Positions 55,935-64,000 of a stretch of DNA of 64,000 bases are shown here, piece by piece (position 1 is the first letter of the stretch; each line of letters opens with the position of its first letter). The position numbers and the translations under genes were made by a program. The notes under the pieces were generated by a model. That model searched no databases. It was not told the DNA's origin and worked only from the letters and a program-made list of their open reading frames with translations. The DNA is from Peltaster fructicola. Taxonomy: Eukaryota > Ascomycota > Dothideomycetes. Location of the stretch: assembly GCA_001592805.2 (NCBI GenBank), contig CP051139.1, positions 2,418,001-2,482,000 on the forward strand, written 5' to 3'.

Positions 55935-58025
55935 TCAAAACTGCGTATTGTGACCGAGCCTTCGCATGATTTCAGCAAGGTCTGGCTGTGGTGCTGTTCC
56001 CGGAGCTCCCACCTGCGAAGTGACACCATATGCTGGCTGTCCATGCTGCTGTGTATAAGCAGAGGCCGCTGTGTGACTGGCTGCATACTGCTGAGCTTGC
56101 ACAGCAGCATAATAGCTTGGGTCAATGTAAGTCCCAACTGGTGGAGCGCTGTAGTATCCCGGGTTAGCAGGAGCTACAGGCTGTGAACTGCTGTAGTATG
56201 CCTGAGCCTGCTGTGGTTGAGGTGCTTGCATAGCACCATTGCCATATTGAAAGGTATACCCATTGAATTGATAGTTTTGTTGGGTTTGTGGCTGCGTAGG
56301 CTGTGCTTGCTGTGGTGCGTACGAAGTCAGTGGCACTGAAGCAGACGGTGCGTTGGTGAAGCTGTGAGACGTTGTGGGCTGTGACGATGACTGGGTATTG
56401 TGATATGAGCCACGACCTCGATCGTGTCCACCTTTTTGGCCACCGCGGCCTCTGCTTCTGTCGCCACGACCGCGGCCTCGGCCACGACCTCGATCAACAT
56501 TCGCACGAGGGGTTGTGCCAGCCATCAACTGCGAGAGGTTGTCAGGACGCTTGAGAGGGTTGTAAAACCCATCACTGGGCCCTTCACCATCGTAATCCAG
56601 GGCACCTTCGTATGCAGCGCGAGGCATATCGTTGCGAGTCCTGTGAGTTCCCATTGGCGGTCCAAATGGTGTACGTGTGTTGGTAGCGATGCGCTCGCCA
56701 CTCTCAAAATCTCCACGACTGAAGTTACCACGTCCAGCCTTCTTTGCGAGTTTCCGCTGTCTCTTGTACTCTGCCTCCTGCTCATCGTCAGAGAACTCCA
56801 ACTCATCTTCTCCCACTTCTTCATCATGTATATTGCTGGCGTCAGTGCCTTTCATACCACGCAGTGGCTCTGTGAACACAAACTTGCTGTGATCGTTGAC
56901 GTAGAAGACCTCAACACTAGAGGCTAGTCCCAGCTCTTCAACCAGTTCTTCGTGCGAATCGTCGAGCAGAACAGAGTACATTGGCTCCTGAACGCGACCG
57001 AAAAGATCAGCAACGGCTCCTATGACCTTGCGATCTTCCGTGCAGAGGACAGATCCTGGTTCCAGCACTTGGTATTCTCCAGATGTGTGTCCTCTGATCA
57101 GTATGGAGTTTTCAACAATACCCTCGATCTTGCCGAGCATCGTGATTCGCATCTCAGGTGTTATTTCAATCTGCGGTCTCGGTGCTGCATTTTCCCTGAC
57201 CTCGTTCGTGCTTCTTGGCGCGTGATTCGCAGCTGATTTCCCTTGTTTGTCTCCGTCTTCATCGTCGCCGTCGCCTGCCATTAGAATTCGAGCTGCGGTT
57301 GCAGGATCAAGGAGTGCATATTCTTCATCACTATCCTCATCCGTGGAGTCGTCGGAGGAGCTGTCGGAGGAATCCGAATCCATGTCTGAGGAATCGAAGC
57401 GGAATTCTGCGTCCTGAGCATTATTATCAGCTGGTGTGTCCTGATCCTGCTCGGTCGGATTACTGCGTTGCGCAGCAGCAGCTGCTGCTGCTCTCTCCTG
57501 CTCGTTGCTGTCTGCTTCACTCCCTGCTCCTACTGATGGTATATCTTGCGCGCCTGCTCCACTTGCTGTAGTGTTCTGGTGCTCATTCGGCATTGTACTG
57601 ACGTCCAGAGCTACACCCTCTTGCTTCACATTGGCAGTGGTAGTCGTCTCATCCAGGACTGCTTGTGAAGTTCGATCGAGACCATTCAGTACGTGCGGAG
57701 TCTCGTCTATGAAGACATCACCTTCGTCTTCGACGTTGACATCCGCCTCTTCTTCAACTTTTGTATTCTTCGGCTGGGAAGAGCTGGAGCTGGGCACTAC
57801 CGGTAAGGTGCCTTCTTCTTGGACCGACGCTATCAGCGCAGGATCGGCATGGTTACCCTGTGAGGATGAATTGGCATTACTGTTGTCATAGATATCGTCC
57901 CAACCATCGTCGCCATCGAGTATCTCTTCGTTGGTCGCCATGGTCCGAGACAGAGGCGCTTCGAGCTTGACTTTCTTTGTCGGTCGAGATTCGTCGTAGT
58001 CTGGGAACTCCACACTGTCGGACAT
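55935..58025 (-). CDS. NAF1: Naf1, H/ACA snoRNP assembly factor
   Basis: A single-exon 696-residue protein. Naf1 binds the pseudouridine synthase Cbf5/dyskerin and is replaced by Gar1 as H/ACA particles mature. The acidic, disordered N-terminal half has Ser/Asp runs (SDMDSDSSDSSSDDSTDEDSDEE). The Gar1-like six-strand core is near 280-370 (MRITMLGKIEGIVENSILIRG; DRKVIGAVADLFGRVQEPMYSVLL; FYVNDHSKF). Next come a charged KRQRKLAKKAGRGNFSRGDFESGE segment and an RG-rich block (RGRGRGRGDRSRGRGGQKGG), then a Gln/Tyr/Pro/Ala-rich tail. A short poly-Ala run sits near residue 180. The order fits fungal Naf1. It converges on ATG26 and is divergent from ALG9 (201 bases between start codons). Confidence 0.92.
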   Translation of the reverse strand: MSDSVEFPDYDESRPTKKVKLEAPLSRTMATNEEILDGDDGWDDIYDNSNANSSSQGNHADPALIASVQEEGTLPVVPSSSSSQPKNTKVEEEADVNVEDEGDVFIDETPHVLNGLDRTSQAVLDETTTTANVKQEGVALDVSTMPNEHQNTTASGAGAQDIPSVGAGSEADSNEQERAAAAAAAQRSNPTEQDQDTPADNNAQDAEFRFDSSDMDSDSSDSSSDDSTDEDSDEEYALLDPATAARILMAGDGDDEDGDKQGKSAANHAPRSTNEVRENAAPRPQIEITPEMRITMLGKIEGIVENSILIRGHTSGEYQVLEPGSVLCTEDRKVIGAVADLFGRVQEPMYSVLLDDSHEELVEELGLASSVEVFYVNDHSKFVFTEPLRGMKGTDASNIHDEEVGEDELEFSDDEQEAEYKRQRKLAKKAGRGNFSRGDFESGERIATNTRTPFGPPMGTHRTRNDMPRAAYEGALDYDGEGPSDGFYNPLKRPDNLSQLMAGTTPRANVDRGRGRGRGRGDRSRGRGGQKGGHDRGRGSYHNTQSSSQPTTSHSFTNAPSASVPLTSYAPQQAQPTQPQTQQNYQFNGYTFQYGNGAMQAPQPQQAQAYYSSSQPVAPANPGYYSAPPVGTYIDPSYYAAVQAQQYAASHTAASAYTQQHGQPAYGVTSQVGAPGTAPQPDLAEIMRRLGHNTQF

Positions 58026-58226
58026 ACTATGGCAGATGAAGTGAATTCAACAGCAGTAGATGTGTCGACTAGAGCTATGGCATTGTTGTGTTCTGCTGCG
58101 AGCAGCGTCATGGCACAAAAATTGATTGCTATGCTGCCAGTTTGAGACTAGCGTTGTCGCCCAGCATCAACAACAGCGAGCTTAAGTCCGCGAAGAACCT
58201 CAGGTCTACACCCTGCACACTGCACG

Positions 58227-60040
58227 ATGCCAAAGATGCACGAGCTTGGAGTGCCAGGCGATGCTCGGAGAGCAATGCCACCTCGAGTCGCGCCGGAGTA
58301 TGTCTCATACCAATCACGAAGAGGCGTTCGATTGACAAAACTAGTAACAAGCCACGCGAGATGAACGCGTTGGTTGTATTCTCAATCTTCGCCATATGCC
58401 ATTCATTGGCAGCACTATATGCTCCAGTCCAGGATTGTGACGAAGTCTTCAACTACTGGGAGCCAACACACTACCTTACTCATGGCTATGGCTTGCAGAC
58501 CTGGGAATATGCACCACAATTTGCTATCAGGAGTTGGGCTTATGCTGGCCTGCATGCACTCATACTCGGTCCACTAAGCAGCTTGCAACTATTGTCGAAA
58601 CAAGCCCTCTTTGTCACCCTCCGTTTGGTGCTTGGACTGGCCTGCGCTGCTTGCGAGACACGATTATTCAACGCAGTCAGCAGAACTCTGAACGAGCGTG
58701 TAGCGATCCTGTTTCTCATTATCATAGCATCAAGTCCTGGCATGTTCCACGCCAGCGTTGCCTATCTACCATCAAGCTTCGCCATGTATGCAGCGATGCT
58801 TGGTGCTTCGGCTTTCATGGAGTGGCGCAACGGTCTTCGCACAGCTCAAGGGATTTTCTGGTTCGCTCTGGCTGCAGGTCTCGGGTGGCCTTTTTCTGCG
58901 GCCCTGAGCATTCCATTCTTGCTCGAGGAGTTGCTTCTAGCATTGCTTACTGACCGTGCAGGTAGAATCGAGTTCATTAAGCGCCTCGCCTTTGGCATCG
59001 GATCGTCCTTGCTCTTGCTTGCTGCTCAAGTAGCCATAGACGCTGTCTTCTACCGCAAAGTGACGATCGTCCCGTTGAACATTGTTCTTTACAATGTCTT
59101 CTCCTCGCGCGGTCCGGACTTGTATGGAACAGAGCCTTGGCACTTCTACGTCCGCAATCTGGCACTCAACTTCCATGTCTGGTTACCTCTTGCTCTGTTG
59201 GCTTTACCCTTCCTCTTAGTCCAGATGGCCTCTGATAAGTCTTGGACGAAGCGCACTCGTGCATTCGTCTTCCTATCACCATTCTACCTGTGGCTCACCA
59301 TATTCACCTTGCAAGCACATAAGGAGGAACGTTTCATGTATCCGGCATATCCATTCTTGGCTTTCAATGCTGCGTACTCGTTTAACATCATTCTCTCCGT
59401 CCTGGGCAATAACTCTGCGAGCCTCTCAGTCTCACGCATTCCAGTCATGCTTCGACTGTCGGCGATCCTCTTCTTCTTGGCAGCAGCCTTGGCGCTGTCC
59501 GTACTTCGTACACTTGGAACCTGGACGGCTTTCTCAGCGCCTCTTACGATATATCAGCCATTGCATCGATTGAGCGTCGGCGGAAGTGTATGTCTAGGAA
59601 AAGAATGGTATCGGTTTCCCTCACATTATCTGCTGCCTAATGGATTCAAAGCCAAGTTCGTCCGCTCAGAGTTCCACGGATTGCTTCCTGGTGAGTTCGC
59701 TCCAGCCACCGGAACCAATGGTAGCTACGCAGTGACATGGTTGGAGCCAGACGGTATGAACGACGAGAACATCGAAGATCCTGGCAAGTATGTTGACCTA
59801 CAGGATTGCGACTTCCTGGTCGATAGCTTCTTACCAAGCACGAAGGCTACAAATCAGGAGCCTGTTTATCTCAAGGATGAGGTTCAGTGGAGCAGACTGA
59901 GGTGCGCACCGTTCCTCGACGCTCTCACCACAAGTACCATTCCCAGACTGATATGGACTCCTGATCTTCCGTTCCTGCCCAAGGCACTGCGCCGAGTCTA
60001 TGGCGAATACTGTCTTCTTCAGCGTCGCGCTACAGTCTAA
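58227..60040 (+). CDS. ALG9: ALG9, dolichol-linked alpha-1,2-mannosyltransferase
   Basis: Alg9 adds the seventh and ninth mannoses to the lipid-linked oligosaccharide in the ER lumen. I read two exons: 58227-58297 and 58345-60040, around a 47-nt intron with a perfect GTATGT donor and an AACTAG acceptor; 588 residues. Exon 1 gives a short Pro-rich head containing MPPRVAP, as in other fungal ALG9 proteins; then NKPREMNALVVFSIFA enters the first helix. Luminal catalytic motif QDCDEVFNYWEPTHYLTHG (DE pair) is intact, as is the GT22 HKEERFMYPAYP motif near 330. About ten transmembrane helices are visible. A one-exon model starting at ATG 58361 is the alternative (559 residues). Another start within exon 1 is ATG 58275. 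Confidence 0.9.
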
Positions 60041-60463
60041 ATTCGACTTGTCAGGTACCTTGCAGCACGAAGTGTGCATGCGCTCGACATTGCGACCTCT
60101 GCGATGGACCACGTTATGCAGCAGTAGCGATGTGCAGCAAGCAATTCTCTGGTTGACGACGATATGCAGACAAGCTACCGCTATCTCTTTCCAGACGGCT
60201 ATACAGTCATGCTGCTACACCCCATATTTACCCGATTCAGTTAAGGAGTCCCTGATACTGAGCAAACCACAATCGTGGGAGGAGGGGCTCGCCCGCCATA
60301 TCCTTATCACCAAATGCTCGAAAACACATATATACTGTGCGCTTTGTCGCCCTGGAAACATCATGTCAATAACTCGGTCATTGAATGCATGCGGAGCCCG
60401 TTGCAGCCATACAGTCTCATCCTGCTTACCCTCGCAAGCACCACACTCTAGCAATATCTCGCG
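60041..60463. other. Intergenic region upstream of the DUF3445 gene
   Basis: A 423-base gap between two plus-strand genes. Overlapping frames here have no family features. The last 100 bases are relatively C-rich with scattered CA repeats. I see no regulatory motif to name. Confidence 0.35.
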
Positions 60464-61796
60464 ATGGACCCTCTCAACTTGCTCTCCGAGAGCACAGACA
60501 AGACGAACCTCTTAGATGTTCAGGCATTTGCTCTGCTGGTTGGTGCTCTTGCAGCGCTAGTCTATATCTTCGATATCAGTCTTAGATGGTTCAATGCCCA
60601 ATCATCACGATCACGATCACCAGATCCAGAGAAGTCGAGCAGGACCAATAGTTTGAGACCTACGGATCGGACGCCTGGCAGTACGTGATATGGTCAATCA
60701 GTCCATTCACTCATACTGATATAGGTCAGCATGGCTGCCAAGCAGTTTCCAGAGACCACAAGCAGCAGCCTATCCCGACTGGTCTTTGGAGCGCACCAGA
60801 CCTTTACCGTATCGACCTTTTCGACATGGTCCATACCACATAACCATGGGCCTCCGTTCGATGGACTGGAATGACTGGATTGAACTTGACAACCAATACC
60901 TTCGATTCCACCAAGACAAGACGAAGCGGATTGCCGAGCGTGGTGAACGCTGCTGTCGTACTGACAAGACTGATCCTCGGGTGCTCGATGGCGCTGTCGA
61001 GCTACTGGAAGAATTGGCAGCGTACCTACCCGAGCGCTACCCAACGATGTTTCGCAGAACGGCTGTCGGAATTGATAACCTTGCCACAAACGAGTCATTT
61101 GACATCCGCGCAGAGCACCTCACTATGAATGGGCGGCAGGAGGATCCCATGCAGCTCTGTGCACGCCTGGTCCAGGACGACCTGGCCATTATGTATGAAA
61201 AGGAAGACGGACAGTACTACCTTCTTGCCGGAGCCATCCTGCTCGCCGGCTTCTGGCGTCTGGAGGATAAGTTCGGCATGCCTCTGTCCGAGATTCATAC
61301 TTCCGGTGATGTACCTGGGTTCAAAGAGAAGCTTGAGAAGGGCATGATGAACTTCTTCAGACGTGTCACTCCTGAGAAGCCAGTTCTTCGCAACAACTAT
61401 TTCATTCAGGTCGATGAGTCCTTGGCATGGTCCTCGTCAATTGGTGATGAAGACAGCGACGGCATTGGATGGTTCACAGCAGAGAAGAACAAGTCGATCG
61501 AGCACCACTTCTTCCGCTCAGAGCGGCAGTCCTTGAGGCGTCTGCCACGGAGTGGCGGTGTTGTTTTCACCATACGGACATACTTCATGCCGATCACAGA
61601 GCTGTGTGAGGAGCCTTACGTCCCTGGCCGTCTCGCGAGCGCTGTGCGAAGCTGGGGAGACGACGTATCCCGATATAAGGGCAAGGAAAGGTATGAGGAA
61701 GTGTTACTGCCATACCTCGACTCGAAGCATCAGCAGCAGCTGGATTCTGGGCTAGTGTCAGTAGCCGAGGAGGACGGACATAAGTATCCGTTCTAG
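60464..61796 (+). CDS. HODM-like (DUF3445) heme-dependent oxidative N-demethylase family protein, membrane-anchored
   Basis: Two exons; best model 60464-60680 and 60730-61796 with a 49-nt intron (GTACGT donor), 427 residues. A 40-nt alternative (60685-60724) also keeps the frame. The N-terminus has one membrane helix (AFALLVGALAALVYIFDISL), then a Ser/Arg-rich linker. The DUF3445 domain begins RPFRHGPYHITMGLRSMDWNDWIELDNQYLRFHQDK and includes DPMQLCARLVQDDLAIMYE and the conserved FRSERQSLRRLPRSGGVVFTIRTY. The Pfam family is now described as HODM_asu-like (alpha subunit of a bacterial heme-dependent oxidative N-demethylase). Fungal members are often mislabelled alpha-1,2-mannosyltransferase Alg11; no glycosyltransferase motif is present. 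The substrate is unknown. Confidence 0.85.
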
Positions 61797-62076
61797 TAAT
61801 GCTGTTTGAGATGCTTCGTATGACTGCAGCTGCCGTGAAGTCAGTGTACACTCGTGATGTACTGCGTAGCGTGCTCTACTCACGCGTTTCTTTGCGAGTA
61901 CGAGCTTCTAGGGCAGCCACAGGCATCTTCTTTATGTCAACTACGCCCGTCCTTTGTCAAGTCATTCGTTCGTCTGAACAGCCGCCTGCGTCTCAGTCGA
62001 TTGTGGCATCTCTCGGCACTCGTAAGTCGAGTGCCTCACGGATGCATTCGAGTGTTCCTTCCAATAAACGTCCAAG

Positions 62077-63638
62077 TCAGCCGTTGCTTGCTTTCTCTCT
62101 TCGCTGCCGGGTCTTCATCGCAGCTGCTTCGACCTTCTCCTTCCTCCACGAGCACTCTTCGGCAAACTCACAGATTCGACATTTGAAAGCCTCTTCAATC
62201 TCTACGCCTTTGGTTGGACGCTTGCCCTGCCACCAGTTGAGCTCATCAAGCACATATGCCTCAAGTCTGCTTGCGTCGAACTCGAACGAACGTTTGCCCA
62301 GAAGCTCTCCATTGCTAGCTGTGCGGAACTCTGCGGTAAGAATTGGCGACAGGCATGTTGCCGGCGCAGGTATCGTCTTCGAGAACTCAGCGATCATGTA
62401 CGACCACAAAGCGGATAAAGTGTTGTGTGCAAGCAGTTCTGCCACGCTATCTTGAGTATGATTCGTACGGTCGGCAGAGTCGAGATATGAGTCTAGGTCA
62501 AGCTTGCTAACCTCCGCAATGAATGTGTCGCTAAATATGGCGTTTCCGTCAAGGTTGTATCGGGTGAAAACCAAGTCCTTGTCAACGGCATCGCATGCTA
62601 AAGAGGACAGTAGCCGATGGTAGAGCATGAGTTGCATTTGGGTGGGTCGTAACCTGCCGTCATCAGCTGGCATCGTGCGGGATTGTCGAGTCTTGACGTC
62701 TATCAAGTAGACAGTGGCAGGCGGCGTGAGGTCGTGTTCTGAAGCGCCAAACATGGTCGGCAAGGTCATCTGGTTTGCCTCGAGCTCGGGCTCCGTGCTC
62801 TTGCGGCCTTGTCTGCCGTGCTGGCGTGCTGCAAGCCTCGACTCAAACGCCTTGTCTGGACATTCTGTTGTGATCATATCGATGATCCCATTGATCACTT
62901 GACCATCTAGCACACCCCATACCTCCATCTCTCGAGTGAGTCCAGTGCTTTGAAGAGATCTCAGCCCTTGAATGACATTCCACAGCTTAAGTCCAAACAT
63001 ATCCTCACGACTTTTGACCTCGATGCGGACTGTTGTGTGTACTTGCTCTTCGAGTATCTTGTGTACCTTACTTCCTTGCTTCATAGCAGGTGTTCGACGG
63101 ACGCGGCCATGCTTACTCAGAGAGTAAAGATACTGTTGCTCGCACCAGGCTGGGGAAATTATGTCTGTTACCGACAAAGGCTTCTGGGGATGTGTTCGAA
63201 ATCTCTGAAGAGGTGATCGCCCGCCGTCAAGAACGGCATCTGGTTCAGCTGTGGTCGTCTCACGTGCAGAGCTTGGTCGAGTAGCTGTCAAGCGCTTTCG
63301 TCAGTGCGTCAGTTTCAAGCAGATGAGAAGAGACTACAATACTCACCACCGCTGTACTCGATCTCTGCCTCAATTGTGATCGGCAGACGCTTGCTCGGGT
63401 TATTTGTAGCTTGCTGGACCTCCTGACCAGAAGAAGGCAGATGAATGAGGGCATGCTCCGTCACAGGATCTTGCTCGATGCTTGTGAGCACTATATCGTC
63501 GAGTGGCTGAAAGTCTGCCTTCAATAGCAGGTCATTGATGTCATCATCATCAATGTCTGTACCATAATCGCTTCCGGCGTCAGGAGCTGTCTGCAGTGAT
63601 GAACTATGTCGGTCGGAGACAGCCCATATGGCGGCCAT
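62077..63638 (-). CDS. EXO5: Exonuclease V (EXO5/DEM1), mitochondrial or nuclear iron-sulphur nuclease
   Basis: Two exons, 63347-63638 and 62077-63284, around a 62-nt intron, the longest found here; 499 residues. EXO5 is a single-strand-specific exonuclease of the PD-(D/E)XK class; the yeast protein maintains mitochondrial DNA, the human one acts in nuclear repair. The iron-sulphur ligands are Cys145 (ISPAWCEQQYLYSL) and Cys466, Cys469, Cys475 (KCRICEFAEEC). Nuclease motifs include KQGSKVHKILEEQ, GIIDMI and YLIDVKTRQSRTMP (D-x-K). The N-terminus is acidic (DYGTDIDDDDINDLLL) with no evident presequence in the first 20 residues, so its location is uncertain. The ATG at 63638 is divergent from the secreted-protein gene (174 bases apart). 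Confidence 0.92.
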
Positions 63639-63812
63639 GCTGCCATGTTGATCGTGCAGGACGAAACGTAACCAGAGGTCGTTGATGGAGCTAACACCGT
63701 CAGGACGACGCGTTCCCCAGGATTTTGATGGAAGTTTAATTCAGGAGAATGCTCAGGCGCATGACTTCGTGGCCACATTGCATTTCTTCATTCATCCTAC
63801 ACAATCTCAAGG

Positions 63813-64000
63813 ATGAAAGTACGAAAATCAGCCCAAATAGCACTGTTGCTCATCGCTTCATGCTCGGCAGCCGCTGTCGAACCTGTCGTAGCGTCAAAGA
63901 AAGTCGAAGCAGGAGGAAAGCTTGAGGATGCTGCAGACGTCGCTGCTCTGGAGCGACAGATTCAGGGCGTCCTAAACACCAAGTCGGCTGCGCCGACTGC
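63813..64000 (+). CDS. N-terminal part of a secreted protein, cut by the window edge
   Basis: An ATG at 63813 opens a frame that stays open for 62 codons to the end of the window. It begins MKVRKSAQIALLLIASCSAAAVEP: two basic residues, a hydrophobic core and small residues, a typical signal peptide with cleavage likely after CSAAA. A Lys/Ala/Glu-rich helical stretch follows (KKVEAGGKLEDAADVAALERQIQ). No domain can be assigned from this piece. The gene starts 174 bases from EXO5 in the opposite direction. Confidence 0.65.
   Translation, partial: MKVRKSAQIALLLIASCSAAAVEPVVASKKVEAGGKLEDAADVAALERQIQGVLNTKSAAPT

Overview
The window is a stretch of nuclear DNA from a filamentous ascomycete. Genes lie densely on both strands. 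Introns are 40-62 nt, most have GTATGT- or GTAAGT-like donors and CTAAC/CTGAC-like branch sites, and eight are exactly 45 nt. The gene set is typical of Pezizomycotina: a PacC pH regulator, a Zn2Cys6 regulator with a fungal-specific domain, a Lam/Sip3 sterol-transfer protein, Atg26 and vacuolar proteinase A. The short introns, the F-box-like single-exon gene and the overall protein style suggest Dothideomycetes (Capnodiales/Mycosphaerellales), but that is an inference.

Layout, left to right. 1-9.5 kb: tail of an unknown membrane protein, NDUFAF5 (complex I assembly) divergent from a SIP3-like BAR-PH-VASt protein, a disordered lineage-specific protein, and tRNA 2'-phosphotransferase TPT1. 9.7-22 kb: AP-1 gamma-adaptin divergent from a cytochrome P450, a Zn2Cys6 transcription factor, and pacC on the opposite strand with several PacC-type sites upstream. 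22-35 kb (minus strand): MOT1, a peroxisomal-type or mitochondrial-type acyl-CoA ligase, and an FHA-forkhead factor followed by a long upstream region. 35-42.8 kb: PAM18 and RLP24 head to head, a DUF3074 START-like protein, ALKBH6, an SLC35F6-like carrier, an AP-1 accessory-like protein with GDF motifs, and an F-box-like protein. 43-64 kb: an ABCC-type ABC transporter with one doubtful junction, a DUF676 lipase, proteinase A (PEP4), sterol glucosyltransferase ATG26, NAF1, ALG9, a heme-dependent N-demethylase-like protein, EXO5, and the start of a secreted protein cut by the right edge.

Most genes are unlinked housekeeping functions: membrane traffic, sterol handling, glycosylation, mitochondrial import, transcription and ribosome/snoRNP biogenesis. 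I see no biosynthetic cluster, mobile element, CRISPR array, tRNA or rRNA. The more interesting signals are small: a transporter whose conserved membrane helix is split between two frames over a possible new intron; a stop-free 51-nt intron in the gamma-adaptin ear; three essential genes with 5-11 nt first coding exons; a cluster of GCCAAG sites upstream of pacC; and a strong hairpin behind the ABC transporter.

Exon boundaries below were deduced by reading splice signals and reading frames by eye. Each model keeps the frame through to the stop. None has been checked against transcripts or database searches.
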